In this document: positions 41,689-50,848 of the stretch, one piece after another
Position numbering within the stretch: the first letter of the stretch is position 1
Layout of the letters: each line of letters begins with the position of its first letter
Assembly: GCA_037441775.1 (NCBI GenBank)
Contig: JBBIRO010000008.1
Span: 36,540 to 100,539 of the forward strand
Origin: CAMTWB01 sp037441775
Lineage (GTDB): Bacteria; Desulfobacterota; Syntrophia; Syntrophales; CAMTWB01
DNA: 64,000 nucleotides
Direction: 5' to 3'
Program-made: the position numbers and the translations under genes
The notes under the pieces: generated by a model
Seen by the model: the letters and a program-made list of their open reading frames with translations, nothing else
What the model was told of the DNA's origin: nothing
The model's database searches: none

Positions 41689-43530
41689 ATGAAGATTCGG
41701 TTTAAAATCCTTTTGTCCGTTTTAGCGGTAGCAATTTGGGCTTTGGGCGTCCACCCTGCGTGGGCTTCGCAGACGACGATTGAAACCTTTCCTGAGTTGA
41801 AATTTATGGAATTGCTAAAAGATGTTAATCCGAAGGACCCTTATAAGCCGATATTTAGAGGACTCTACGAAGACAGCGTAACCGTCAAGGGCAGGAAGCG
41901 GACATTTAAGACATACATTCCTGATAGCGTTACTCAAGGTGATAACAGCATATATGTGGCTGTGCCTTCCGGTGTGGATACCGCATTTTTTTTGTCGAGC
42001 AGCGGTTGGAAAGCGATAGCGGATAAATACAAGCTTTATCTGTTCGCATTTGAGCCGGAAGGGAAAGACTGGAACACAGCGAAAGCTTCGGATGAAATTG
42101 ACTATATCAGCGCTGTTTTTAACCGGGTTGTAAATGTCCGACCTTACTACAACATAGTAATGGGGAACTATTATTTTATAGGCTATGGCGCCGGGGGGAC
42201 ATTGTTGCAGATGTTCATAATGGCCAATCCCAGGATTGGAGCCGGCATGGTGGTATTTGACGGCAGCGACATCAGCGAACAATATATCAAGGAGACCGGG
42301 GCAAAGATTTCCGATGATCCAAATGTCCCGTTATCTAAGGTGAAAGTTCCGGTCTGGATTATATCTCAGAACCTGGAGGGCAATACTTCCAAGGTCATTG
42401 ATTATTGGCGTAATGCTAATGACTGTACGCCCGATTTCTACTCGACCCAATACGCTCAGGTCTATTTGCAGACACTGGTCAGAAGGGGAAGATTAGATAA
42501 CGACCAGAATGTAAGCAAGGTGTTGGTCAGCGTTAAAGCAACCAACTATTACGATGCCGCCTTTAACGAAGTGGTCTGGAAGGATTTTTTAAGCAAGACC
42601 TGCCGCTATGGCACCGGCATTTATAACAACGCCCTCAGGCCATACGCCTCTTTTGAAGACCTTGGCATAAAAAAATTTGAAATAAATGTGGATGGCTATA
42701 CGCGTCACTGGTTCGAATATGTTCCTTCCACGGTAAAGACAAATCCTTCTCAACGAGTGCCACTGCTGGTTGCCCTGCACGGATCCGGGCAGACGGGTGC
42801 GATTATGGTGTCGTATAGTGAGTGGTACAAGGTGGCAGAGGAAAGAGGTTTCATCGCCGTATTCCCAACAGGCTATCCTGTTGCCTTCCCCAATGCTGTT
42901 CCCCGGCCGGGATGGAACCTGGGAACTGATATTAATCCGGTGGATGATGTTAAGTTCATCAATGAAATAATCAATAATATAAGAGGGAGACACAGTATTG
43001 ACTCAACCAGGGTGTATATAACAGGTCAATCCTTTGGCAGCTTTATGTCATATCATCTGGCGATGATGTCCCCGCAGGTGTTCGCTGCCGTGGGTTCAAC
43101 ATCAGGAGCGATCATGTCGGTTTTCAAAGATAAAACCATTGGCATAGCCAACCCGGCCTATAAATTCCCGGGCGGCGTCGATACCAAATACGAGATGCCG
43201 GTGTGGCTGATTTTTGGCGAGAAAGATCTGTGGGGGGGAGGTTCTTTACAAAAAAATGCTGACGTCAGGGCCACGATGACCTACTGGATAGCGCGTAATA
43301 ATGCCGGTGACGTTAACAAGCCGGCAACGTACCGGTCAGGCATTTTTCATCACCAGGTGTGGACAAATTCCCGTGGTGTCCCCATGGTGCGCTACTCAAT
43401 TACACAGGGGCGTCAACATAATTGCATCGTAACAGAAATGTGGCAGCTATGGGATGAATTCTTCAGCAAGTTTTCAAGAAACGCCAATGGGGAAGTAGAG
43501 TATATGAAGGACATTAACATCATGAAGTAG
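41689..43530 (+). CDS. Exported protein of two alpha/beta-hydrolase domains, first one degenerate
   Basis: About 613 residues with a signal peptide (ending HPAWA). The first domain (about 70-320) has the fold pattern but reads GYGAGG where a serine nucleophile elbow is expected, so it is probably inactive or a binding domain. The second domain (about 335-600) is of the PHB-depolymerase/feruloyl-esterase type: LVALHGSGQTG, GWNLGTDINPVDDVKFI, nucleophile GQSFGSFMSY, acid FGEKDLWG and base His in GRQHNC. GAGGTG seven bases before ATG 41689 sets the start rather than 41671. It probably cleaves an ester of plant or microbial polymers in the periplasm or outside. No membrane anchor beyond the signal. 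Confidence 0.78.
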   Translation: MKIRFKILLSVLAVAIWALGVHPAWASQTTIETFPELKFMELLKDVNPKDPYKPIFRGLYEDSVTVKGRKRTFKTYIPDSVTQGDNSIYVAVPSGVDTAFFLSSSGWKAIADKYKLYLFAFEPEGKDWNTAKASDEIDYISAVFNRVVNVRPYYNIVMGNYYFIGYGAGGTLLQMFIMANPRIGAGMVVFDGSDISEQYIKETGAKISDDPNVPLSKVKVPVWIISQNLEGNTSKVIDYWRNANDCTPDFYSTQYAQVYLQTLVRRGRLDNDQNVSKVLVSVKATNYYDAAFNEVVWKDFLSKTCRYGTGIYNNALRPYASFEDLGIKKFEINVDGYTRHWFEYVPSTVKTNPSQRVPLLVALHGSGQTGAIMVSYSEWYKVAEERGFIAVFPTGYPVAFPNAVPRPGWNLGTDINPVDDVKFINEIINNIRGRHSIDSTRVYITGQSFGSFMSYHLAMMSPQVFAAVGSTSGAIMSVFKDKTIGIANPAYKFPGGVDTKYEMPVWLIFGEKDLWGGGSLQKNADVRATMTYWIARNNAGDVNKPATYRSGIFHHQVWTNSRGVPMVRYSITQGRQHNCIVTEMWQLWDEFFSKFSRNANGEVEYMKDINIMK

Positions 43531-43603
43531 TCGGAGAACCGGCTAACATAACCAGTTAAACATCCTGACGATGGAATAAATATACATAATTCAAGGATTG
43601 GCA

Positions 43604-44650
43604 ATGAAGATTAAACCGGAATCGCTTCAAGAGGCAGCCGTTCAAATACTAAAGGGGCTCAAGGCCGGCGAGGAAGAGGCATTGCTTGTCGCCAAGGCGA
43701 TGATCAAGGCCGATGCCCGCGGAATAGATACGCATGGTCTTCACCTGCTTACGCTGCTGGACGAACGGGTTGAGGCCGGCATGGTCAATATTCCCACGCC
43801 GCTGAAGCTGCTGAGCGATGAGGGGGCTATCGCCCTGTTGGACGGCGGCAACGGCCTGGGCCAGGTGGCGGCGCAAAAGGCCATGGCGCTGAGCATCGCC
43901 AAGGCCGAAGCCTACGGGATTGGCGTCTGTCTGGCAAGAAACACTAACAATATTGGGATGCTGTCCTTGTACAGCCAGCAGGCGGCGGAGGCGGGGATGG
44001 TCGGCATGGTGATGGCCAATGCCGCCCCTTCCATGTCGGCCTGGGGCGGGGCGGAGGCCCTTTTGGGCACCAATCCTATCTCCATCGGCATTCCTGGCGG
44101 CAATGGTCCGGCGGTGCTGTTGGACATGTCCTCGTCACTGGTAGCCCGTGGTAAGATACGCCGGGCCGCCCGCCAGAAGGAGGCGATTCCGCTGGGCTGG
44201 GCTTTAGATAAGGAAGGGCTTCCCACCGCCGACCCTGAGGCAGCCCTTAAGGGAAGCCTCCTGCCCATCGGTGGCCCGAAGGGCTACGGTCTGGCGCTCG
44301 CGGTGGACATTATCGCCGGGTTAATCTCCGGCGCCCAATATGGACAAAAGATCCAAAGCTTCCACGAGTTGAAAGGGCCGACGGGGGTCGGCGTCTTCAC
44401 CCTGGCGATGGATATTAGGCGCTTTATGTCCTACGATCAGTTTGAAGGCCTTATCCGGTCCTACGTGACCAAACTTAAGGCCTCGCGCAAAGCGCCGGGA
44501 GTAGAAAGGATTTACCTGCCCGGCGAAATAGAGATCGAACGGGAACAGGAGAGTTTTCAGCAGGGCGTCGAGGTAAACAGTTCATTGGTGGATAAATTGA
44601 ATAGGTTGTTGGGAAAATTTGGAAGCGCCCTGAGGTTAAAGGAGAGTTAA
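43604..44650 (+). CDS. Ldh_2-family NAD(P)-dependent 2-hydroxyacid dehydrogenase
   Basis: A 348-residue enzyme of the malate/ureidoglycolate/diketogulonate dehydrogenase family. Seen: ADARGIDTHGLHLL with the catalytic His, LDGGNGLGQVAAQKAM, RNTNNIGMLSLYSQQAAEAG (the usual His of the N-S-x-H-x-G segment appears as N-N-I), LGTNPISIGIPGG, LDMSSSLVARGKI and GGPKGYGLALAVDIIAGLIS. It should oxidise or reduce a 2-hydroxy/2-oxo acid. An in-frame TTG at 43598 exists, but ATG 43604 has AAGG seven bases upstream. The AOR gene starts two bases after its stop, suggesting coupled expression. Confidence 0.82.
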   Translation: MKIKPESLQEAAVQILKGLKAGEEEALLVAKAMIKADARGIDTHGLHLLTLLDERVEAGMVNIPTPLKLLSDEGAIALLDGGNGLGQVAAQKAMALSIAKAEAYGIGVCLARNTNNIGMLSLYSQQAAEAGMVGMVMANAAPSMSAWGGAEALLGTNPISIGIPGGNGPAVLLDMSSSLVARGKIRRAARQKEAIPLGWALDKEGLPTADPEAALKGSLLPIGGPKGYGLALAVDIIAGLISGAQYGQKIQSFHELKGPTGVGVFTLAMDIRRFMSYDQFEGLIRSYVTKLKASRKAPGVERIYLPGEIEIEREQESFQQGVEVNSSLVDKLNRLLGKFGSALRLKES

Positions 44651-44652
44651 TA

Positions 44653-46383
44653 ATGCAGTGGATCGTACGGGTTAACACCAGAACAAGAGAGGTAACTAAG
44701 GTTTTAGTTTCACAGGAAGAAAAGAAATGGGGCGGCAGGCTTGCGGTGGCTAGATTTATTGCCCGGGAAGTGCCGCCGGACTGCGAACCCCTGGGACGGC
44801 TGAACAAGCTCATCGTCGCTTGCGGTTTGTTGGGAGATACAGGAGTTACCACCAGCGGCAAATTTTCTATCGGCGGGAAAAGCCCCTTAACCGGTGGCAT
44901 CAAGGAAAGCGACGTGGGCGGCGAAGCGGGCAGAAAACTGGCCCGACTGGGGATCAAGGCGCTGCTCTTGGAGGATATGCCGGTGGCGGCGCCTACCATG
45001 ATTTTACGGATCAGCGCAACAGGGATCGAACTTGTCGATGCCCCGGAACTCAAGGGCAAATATGTCTCGGAAACGATCAGCCTGCTTAGGAAACGCTTCG
45101 CCGATCAGGCCGGGCTCATCTGCATCGGACCGGCGGGAGAGATGAAAATGGCGGGCGCGGGCGTGGCCGTGGCCGGTCCCGGCGATATTCAGGTGCGCTA
45201 TGCCGCCCGTGGTGGTCTCGGAGCCTTGATGGGCGCCAAAGGGGTCAAGGCCATTGTTGTGGACGACACCGGAGCCGAGCCGGCCGAGCCGTACGACGCC
45301 AAGGAGCTGCGTGAAGCCGGCAAAACACTGGTCGATCTGATCATGGCGGATCCCAAAACCGAAAACCGTCACCTGTTCGGCACCCCGGCCGTGCTCATGA
45401 TGTGCAATGAACTTGGTATTCTGCCCACCCGCAATTTCAGCTCCGGCCGGTTTGAGGCGGCGGCGGCTATTTCCGGCGAGCATATTGCGGAGGTGATCAA
45501 GAAGCGCGGCGGTGAGGGCCGCTCAGGAACGCCCTGCATCCGGGGCTGTGTCATTGCCTGCTCCAATATTTTTCCTGACGCTCGGGGAAAAAAGATTGTC
45601 GCCTCCATCCAGTACGAAAATATCGCGCTTTTGGGGTCGAATTGCGGCATTGGCGATATCGACGCCATTGCCGAGCTTAACCATCTTTGCAACGAAGTCG
45701 GCGTCTGCGCCATTGAAACCGGTGCCGCCATTGGTGTCGCCATGGAGGCGGGGGTCATTCCCTTCGGTGATTCCGAGGGCGCCAAAGATCTGATTCGCCA
45801 GATTGGCGAGGGGTCCCATCTGGGTCGCATTTTGGGCAACGGCGTGGCCGTGACCGGCCGGGTGCTGGGGATAAGGCGGACTCCGGCGGTCAAGGGCCAG
45901 GCCATTCCGGCCTACGATCCCCGGGCCTTGAAGGGAAACGGTGTGACCTATATTACCTCGCCGATGGGAGCCGACCATACCGCCGGCAACACCCTGGAAA
46001 CGGCGAGAACCATCGATCCGTTGGGGAAGGACAAGCAAGTCGAAACGTCGCGAAGGCTGCAAATAAGGGCGGCAATCCTCGACACCTTTGGACTTTGTCT
46101 CTTTACCCGGCCCGCGTTCGTGAAGACACCCGACCTTTTCTGCCAACTCTTGAGGGGCCGTTATGGTTGGGAGCTTGCCTACAGGGAAATCCAGGCGATG
46201 GGAATTGAGGCTTTGGAGGCGGAAAGGGAATTCAACCGGCTGGCCGGCGTATCGGAGGAATTGTTCGATCTGCCGGAATTCATGAGGGAAGAACCGCTGC
46301 CGCCGAACAATACCGTCTATGATGTCAGTATGGCGGAGATGCGGCGGATCTGGGAGGTAAAGATCCCGGATAATATTTTTTAA
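44653..46383 (+). CDS. Aldehyde:ferredoxin oxidoreductase family protein (tungsten-type)
   Basis: A 576-residue AOR-family enzyme, which uses a tungsten (or molybdenum) bis-pterin and a 4Fe-4S cluster to oxidise an aldehyde to an acid with ferredoxin. Seen: an N-terminal barrel with GLLGDTGVTTSGKFSIGGKS and PLTGGIKESDVGGEAGRKL; GPAGEMKMAGAGVAV; YAARGGLGALMGAKGVKAIV; the cluster cysteines in PCIRGCVIACSN and the later Cys in DTFGLCLF; and PMGADHTAGNT. Length is slightly short for the family. Cytoplasmic. It lies between the Ldh_2 gene and a cupin. The aldehyde is unknown; a semialdehyde from sugar-acid cleavage would fit the island. Confidence 0.85.
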   Translation: MQWIVRVNTRTREVTKVLVSQEEKKWGGRLAVARFIAREVPPDCEPLGRLNKLIVACGLLGDTGVTTSGKFSIGGKSPLTGGIKESDVGGEAGRKLARLGIKALLLEDMPVAAPTMILRISATGIELVDAPELKGKYVSETISLLRKRFADQAGLICIGPAGEMKMAGAGVAVAGPGDIQVRYAARGGLGALMGAKGVKAIVVDDTGAEPAEPYDAKELREAGKTLVDLIMADPKTENRHLFGTPAVLMMCNELGILPTRNFSSGRFEAAAAISGEHIAEVIKKRGGEGRSGTPCIRGCVIACSNIFPDARGKKIVASIQYENIALLGSNCGIGDIDAIAELNHLCNEVGVCAIETGAAIGVAMEAGVIPFGDSEGAKDLIRQIGEGSHLGRILGNGVAVTGRVLGIRRTPAVKGQAIPAYDPRALKGNGVTYITSPMGADHTAGNTLETARTIDPLGKDKQVETSRRLQIRAAILDTFGLCLFTRPAFVKTPDLFCQLLRGRYGWELAYREIQAMGIEALEAEREFNRLAGVSEELFDLPEFMREEPLPPNNTVYDVSMAEMRRIWEVKIPDNIF

Positions 46384-46404
46384 ACTGTCATTGAGGAGAA
46401 GAGC

Positions 46405-46767
46405 ATGTCGGAGTTGAAAGTGGTCCACATCAAGGATGTGAAGGGGGAGCGTCGCGATCCCCCCCGAACCTCATGGATCCTGGTTTCGGAGAAGACTGTG
46501 GGGTCTCAAAACCTGGCCATGGGCGTAAACGAAACCTATCCGGGCGGCATGGTGCCGGAGCATAAACATGATCACGAGGAAGAGGTGATGTTTTTCCTGG
46601 CCGGCCGGGGCATATTTGTCACGGAAGACCGGGAAATTCCACTGGAGCCGGGGGTTTGCATCTACAACCCGCCCGGGGGGCTGCACAAGATTATCAACAA
46701 CGGGGATGAGGTCCTGCGTTTCGTCTGGATCTATGCCCCGCAACTGCCGGGTCACCGGAAGGGCTGA
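46405..46767 (+). CDS. Small cupin protein
   Basis: A 120-residue single-domain cupin. Motif 1 is PEHKHDHEEEVMFFLAGRGI, with metal-binding His, His and Glu, and motif 2 is GVCIYNPPGGLHKIINNGDE with the last His. Single cupins act as isomerases, epimerases, dioxygenases or ligand sensors. It sits 21 bases after the AOR gene and 26 bases before the creatininase-family gene, so a sugar-acid isomerase or epimerase role is plausible. No signal peptide. Confidence 0.8.
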   Translation: MSELKVVHIKDVKGERRDPPRTSWILVSEKTVGSQNLAMGVNETYPGGMVPEHKHDHEEEVMFFLAGRGIFVTEDREIPLEPGVCIYNPPGGLHKIINNGDEVLRFVWIYAPQLPGHRKG

Positions 46768-46793
46768 CCCTTATTTAGGAAAGGAGCATAAGC

Positions 46794-47759
46794 ATGGCAA
46801 ATTGGAAGCTGCCGCCGGAAGGCGGGCATATGGACAAACCGAGCAAGATCTATTTTCAAACCATGACCAAAAAGGACGTGGATGAGCGGCTCGAAAAGAA
46901 CGACATCATCATTATTCCGCTGGGATCCACAGAGAATCACGGCGCGGCCGGTCCCTTCGGCGAGGATATTTATGTGGTAACCAGAATGGCCGAGGAGGTT
47001 GCCAAGGTGACCGGATGCACCGTCGCCCACCCCGTGGCCTACGGTTCTCATCCCTATCACCATTTGGGCCAACCGGGAACGATTGTGGTCCCCGATAATG
47101 TCTTTTCCGATTATCTCCGGGCAATCATGGCGGGTTTCTGGAACACGGGCTTCCGCAAGCAGATCTTCATCAGTCTCCACGGCCAGGAATATATCGTCCC
47201 CTCGGCGATCAATGAGTTTGGCAAGAAATACCAGGTGCCGGCGATGATCATTTTCGTCGATGTGCCGAGGGTTATGGGCCAGACCCTCATGGACAAGGCC
47301 CACGGCGGACCCTACGATTTTCCCTTCCAGCACGCCTGCGAGGCCGAGACCTCGCTATCCATGGCGCTATTCCCGGAAATGGTAAAGCTGGAAGACGCCG
47401 AGGATAACACCCCCTGGGGGTTTTTACCGCCGGGACATCTGGATCGGGGGGGAGACATTTATGGCAATCCCATTCCCGGCCACTGCCAGGTCGGTTGCGG
47501 CGGCATCGAGTGCGTAATCTATCCGGAAGGCGTCATCGGCAAGCCTTCTTTAGCCGATCCGAACAAGGCCTACAAGAGCGTGGAGGTTTACCTCGATTAT
47601 CTCAAGAAGCTCCACGACGATATCCTGACTAAATTTCCTCCGGGGGTATTGCCGGAGAGCAAATACCTTACACAGCGCCCGCCCGAAGAGGTGGAAGCGC
47701 TCTTGAAAGGGCCCTTGAAGGGCGGCAGGCATCTCTACACGGTGGCTTTCCCGACCTAG
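46794..47759 (+). CDS. iolN: Creatininase-family hydrolase resembling 3-dehydro-scyllo-inosose hydrolase
   Basis: A 321-residue creatininase-fold amidohydrolase. The metal site is IIPLGSTENHGAAGPFGEDI (Glu, His and Asp). Other features are KIYFQTMTKKDVDERL near the start, SHPYHHLGQPGT, IMAGFWNTGFRKQIFISLHG, HACEAETSLSMALFPE and YPEGVIGKPS. The KIYFQTM and GFWNTGFRKQI pattern is one I associate with IolN-type enzymes, which open the ring of a diketo-inositol to a keto-gluconate. Creatininase or mycofactocin-type roles fit less well. Flanking genes (cupin, TRAP transporter, Gfo and MDR dehydrogenases) support a cyclitol role. The symbol is a proposal from memory of the family, not from a search. 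Confidence 0.65.
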   Translation: MANWKLPPEGGHMDKPSKIYFQTMTKKDVDERLEKNDIIIIPLGSTENHGAAGPFGEDIYVVTRMAEEVAKVTGCTVAHPVAYGSHPYHHLGQPGTIVVPDNVFSDYLRAIMAGFWNTGFRKQIFISLHGQEYIVPSAINEFGKKYQVPAMIIFVDVPRVMGQTLMDKAHGGPYDFPFQHACEAETSLSMALFPEMVKLEDAEDNTPWGFLPPGHLDRGGDIYGNPIPGHCQVGCGGIECVIYPEGVIGKPSLADPNKAYKSVEVYLDYLKKLHDDILTKFPPGVLPESKYLTQRPPEEVEALLKGPLKGGRHLYTVAFPT

Positions 47760-47764
47760 CTAAA

Positions 47765-47802
47765 TTCCCTCACTCCTGCCGCGAATGGCCGGAGTGAGGG
47801 AA
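47765..47802 (+). terminator. Strong stem-loop between creatininase and dctQ genes
   Basis: TTCCCTCACTCC and GGAGTGAGGGAA form a perfect 12-bp stem with a 14-base loop, six bases after the upstream stop. No T-tract follows, so it may be an attenuator or RNA-stability element rather than a full terminator. Confidence 0.55.
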
Positions 47803-47846
47803 CTGTAAATCTAGGCGGAGGAGATGATCAAAAAGGGGATGGTGGT

Positions 47847-48329
47847 ATGGGAAAATTTATGGATCGATTATACAGGGGGTTGGAATACCTCATAGCGCTG
47901 TTTTTGGCGGTGATGGTGGTTTTGGTTTTTGGCAATGTTGTCCTCCGCTACGGGTTTAAGTCGGGAATTGTGCTTTCCGAAGAGCTGTCCCGTTGGCTTT
48001 TTGTCTGGATGACCTTTATGGGCGCGGTGGTCGGTCTTAATCACGGAGCGCATCTGGGCACCGAGTCGTTGGTCAAGCGCTTGGGCGCAACAGGGAAGAA
48101 AGTTGTTCTTACTGTAGCTTATTTAGCCATGCTTTTTGTTTGTTGGCTGATCTTTTCCGGCGCCTGGCAGCAGACCATTATCAATATCACCACGACCAGC
48201 GCGGTAATGGAGGCGCCGGTAGCCATCTTCTATAGCTCGGGGATAGTCTTTGCGATTTTGGCCGGTCTTATTCTGCTGCGGAATTTGTTTCGCATCTGGA
48301 CGGGCAGGATCGCCAAAGAGAAGCCGTAG
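47847..48329 (+). CDS. dctQ: TRAP transporter small membrane subunit (DctQ type)
   Basis: A 160-residue protein with four membrane segments (about 12-35, 45-65, 85-105, 125-150). The family motif LSEELSRWLFVWMTFMGAVV is clear, with GAHLG following. It assembles with DctM to carry a binding-protein-delivered acid using a sodium gradient. The gene starts the plus-strand dctQ-dctM-dctP set, 44 bases after a strong stem-loop and 75 bases before dctM. Confidence 0.9.
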   Translation: MGKFMDRLYRGLEYLIALFLAVMVVLVFGNVVLRYGFKSGIVLSEELSRWLFVWMTFMGAVVGLNHGAHLGTESLVKRLGATGKKVVLTVAYLAMLFVCWLIFSGAWQQTIINITTTSAVMEAPVAIFYSSGIVFAILAGLILLRNLFRIWTGRIAKEKP

Positions 48330-48404
48330 AGCATTCAAGAGTATTAACATGACAGCTAAGTCTTTAGTAACGAAAATTTCAGAGCCACTGCCGGAGAAAG
48401 TACT

Positions 48405-49688
48405 ATGATCATTACGATATTTTTAGCCTCGTTGTTGATTGCGCTGCTACTGGGCGTGCCCATCGCCTTTTCCCTCTTGATCAGCGGCGCCGCCCTGATG
48501 TGGCATCTCAATATGTTCGATGCGCAAATAATCGGGCTAAACGTCATCGAAGGTGCCAACAGCTTTCCTCTCTTGGCGGTGCCCTTCTTCATGCTGGCCG
48601 GCGAACTGATGAATGCGGGAGGACTGTCGCGCCGCATCGTGAATTTTGCCATGGTTCTGGTGGGTCATATCCGGGGAGGCTTGGGATACGTAACGATCGT
48701 GGCGGCCTGCGGCATGGCGGCATTGTCCGGGTCGGCAGTTGCCGATGCGGCCGCGTTGTCGGCCCTGATCTTGCCGATGATGGTCGCCGCGGGGTACGAA
48801 AAGGGCCGGTCGGCGGGGTTGATTGCCTCCGCGGGCATCATCGCCCCGGTGATACCGCCCAGTATCGGGTTTGTTATTTTTGGCGTCACCGCCAATGTGT
48901 CCATCATGAAGCTGTTTTTGTCCGGCATTTTCCCTGGTCTTCTCCTTGGATCGGCCCTCTGGTTTACCTGGTGGTTGCTCATTCGCAAGGAGCCAATGAC
49001 GCTTGCCCCGCGCGCCTCGGCTGCGGAAGTCATTGAAGGGGCAAAAGGCGCGGGCTGGGCGATGGTGCTGCCCGTTATCGTCGTGGGCGGCCTCAAATTC
49101 GGGGTGTTCACGCCTACCGAGGCGGCCGTGGTGGCGGCGGTTTATGCGCTGGTCATTTCCCTGGTGGTTTACCGGGAAATCAAGATCAAGGATCTGGTCC
49201 CGCTCTTTATTGCCGCCGCGCGAACCAGCTCCGTGGTGATGTTTCTGGTCGCGTCGGCCATGGTCGCGGCCTGGATGATCACCGTGGCCGACCTGCCGGC
49301 GCAGGTCGTGGGGCTCTTGAAACCCCTGCTGGATACTCCGAAGCTATTGATGTTCGCGCTCATGATGCTGGTGTTGATGGTGGGTATGGCCCTGGATATG
49401 ACCCCGAACATCCTGATGTTGACGCCGGTTCTGATGCCGCTGGTGAAGGCGGCCGGGATTGATCCGGTTTACTTCGGTGTCTTGTTTATCATCAACACCT
49501 CGATTGGCTTGATCACGCCGCCGGTAGGGACAGTATTGAACACGGTGGCGGGCGTAGGCAAGGTGGATATGGATACGGTAATCAAGGGGGTGCTGCCCTT
49601 CATGATTGCTCAGATAATAATTATGTTTTTGTTGGTGCTCTTTCCGGGACTGGTTACGGTGCCCGCCCGATGGCTAATCGGTTATTAG
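48405..49688 (+). CDS. dctM: TRAP transporter large permease subunit (DctM type)
   Basis: A 427-residue membrane protein with about 12 segments. Motifs of the family: VPIAFSLLISGAALMW, PLLAVPFFMLAGELMNAGGL, AACGMAALSGSAVADAAALS, IIAPVIPPSIGFVIFG, FTPTEAAVVAAVYAL and a C-terminal LITPPVGTVLN. It is the transport channel for the acid bound by DctP. It follows dctQ and is 100 bases before dctP. The set serves the island, probably for a sugar acid, polyol acid or cyclitol derivative. Confidence 0.93.
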   Translation: MIITIFLASLLIALLLGVPIAFSLLISGAALMWHLNMFDAQIIGLNVIEGANSFPLLAVPFFMLAGELMNAGGLSRRIVNFAMVLVGHIRGGLGYVTIVAACGMAALSGSAVADAAALSALILPMMVAAGYEKGRSAGLIASAGIIAPVIPPSIGFVIFGVTANVSIMKLFLSGIFPGLLLGSALWFTWWLLIRKEPMTLAPRASAAEVIEGAKGAGWAMVLPVIVVGGLKFGVFTPTEAAVVAAVYALVISLVVYREIKIKDLVPLFIAAARTSSVVMFLVASAMVAAWMITVADLPAQVVGLLKPLLDTPKLLMFALMMLVLMVGMALDMTPNILMLTPVLMPLVKAAGIDPVYFGVLFIINTSIGLITPPVGTVLNTVAGVGKVDMDTVIKGVLPFMIAQIIIMFLLVLFPGLVTVPARWLIGY

Positions 49689-49788
49689 GCGTTAGACCGG
49701 TGGGGCAACTTGCGGGCGCGCCACGTACGCCGCGACCGCATTTATTAAGCGCGTACAAGTAATTATTTCATCTAACAGGAGGTGGGTT

Positions 49789-50811
49789 ATGAAGAAAGGT
49801 CTGATGTTGCAAGGCGTAATGGTAGCGATTGCTCTGTTGGCGGTGTTCGCTTTTTCCGGCATGGCGGTGGCGCAAGACATCAAGGAACGCACCATAAAGT
49901 TCGCCACCCAGAACCCCAAGGGTCATCCGATACCCACGGGAATGGAGAAATTTGCCGAGATCGTGACCGCCAAGACCGGTGGTAAAATCAAGGTCAATTT
50001 ATTCCCCGGCGGCGTCCTGGGCAGCGATGCTCACAATGTTACCGCGCTCCAGGGAGGCACCATCGAGATGGTTTCGATGAACGCGGGTATTTTGGCCTCC
50101 CAGGTCCGGGAGTTTACGATCTTTGATTTCCCCTTTATGTTTGCCAATGGAGCGGAAGCTGATGCCGTTGTCGATGGCCCGTTTGGCCAGATGATGTTTG
50201 ACAGATTGGAACCCAAGGGAATTGTCGGGTTGGCCTATTTTGAGCTCGGTTTCCGCCAGATGACCAACAGCAAGCGGCCGATCACCAAGCTCGAAGATAT
50301 CGCGGGATTGAAGTTGCGCGTCATTCCCAACCCGATCAACGTGGACTGGGTCAGTGCGCTCGGTGCCAGCCCGACGCCTCTTGCCTTCCCCGAGCTTTAT
50401 GCGGCGCTCGAGCAGAAGGCGGTGGACGGACAGGAAAATCCATTTACGGTGATTCTGGCCAACAAATTCCACGAAGTGCAGAGGTTCCTGGCGGTCACGA
50501 ACCACCAGTACAACCCCCAGGCGGTGATGATCAGCAAGAAATTTTGGGATGGCCTTACGGCGGACGAGAAAAAAGTCATCAGGGATGCGGCACGGGAAGC
50601 GGCGGTTTTTCAGCGGAAGTTTAACCGCGAGCAGATGGGCACCGCGCTTGATACTCTAAGGAAGCATGGGATGCAGGTGTCGGAATTGAGTCCGGCCGAG
50701 CTGGCCAAGGTGCGCGACCGGATGAAGCCGGTGATCGATAAACACGGGGCACTCGTGGGCGCAGACGTGGTCAATGCATTGCAGGCAGAGCTGGCAAGAT
50801 TACGCCGGTAA
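49789..50811 (+). CDS. dctP: TRAP transporter periplasmic solute-binding protein (DctP type)
   Basis: A 340-residue protein with a signal peptide (about 1-28, VFAFSGMAVAQ). The ligand pocket shows the conserved arginine in IAGLKLRVIPNPINVDW; ALGASPTPLAFPELYAALEQ and VDGQENPFTVI are classical DctP motifs. The arginine requires a carboxylate on the ligand. AGGAGGTGGGTT precedes the ATG. A GC-rich terminator begins six bases after the stop. The subfamily matches DctP proteins for sugar acids more than C4-dicarboxylates, but this is weakly supported. Confidence 0.92.
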   Translation: MKKGLMLQGVMVAIALLAVFAFSGMAVAQDIKERTIKFATQNPKGHPIPTGMEKFAEIVTAKTGGKIKVNLFPGGVLGSDAHNVTALQGGTIEMVSMNAGILASQVREFTIFDFPFMFANGAEADAVVDGPFGQMMFDRLEPKGIVGLAYFELGFRQMTNSKRPITKLEDIAGLKLRVIPNPINVDWVSALGASPTPLAFPELYAALEQKAVDGQENPFTVILANKFHEVQRFLAVTNHQYNPQAVMISKKFWDGLTADEKKVIRDAAREAAVFQRKFNREQMGTALDTLRKHGMQVSELSPAELAKVRDRMKPVIDKHGALVGADVVNALQAELARLRR

Positions 50812-50816
50812 GCATT

Positions 50817-50848
50817 TTTGCGCCCGGGCGTAAGAGCCCGGGCGCAAA
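50817..50848 (+). terminator. Rho-independent-type hairpin after dctP
   Basis: TTTGCGCCCGGGC and GCCCGGGCGCAAA form a perfect 13-bp stem with a 6-base loop directly after dctP. The following bases (TAACC) are not T-rich. It probably ends or attenuates the TRAP message before the Gfo genes. Confidence 0.6.
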
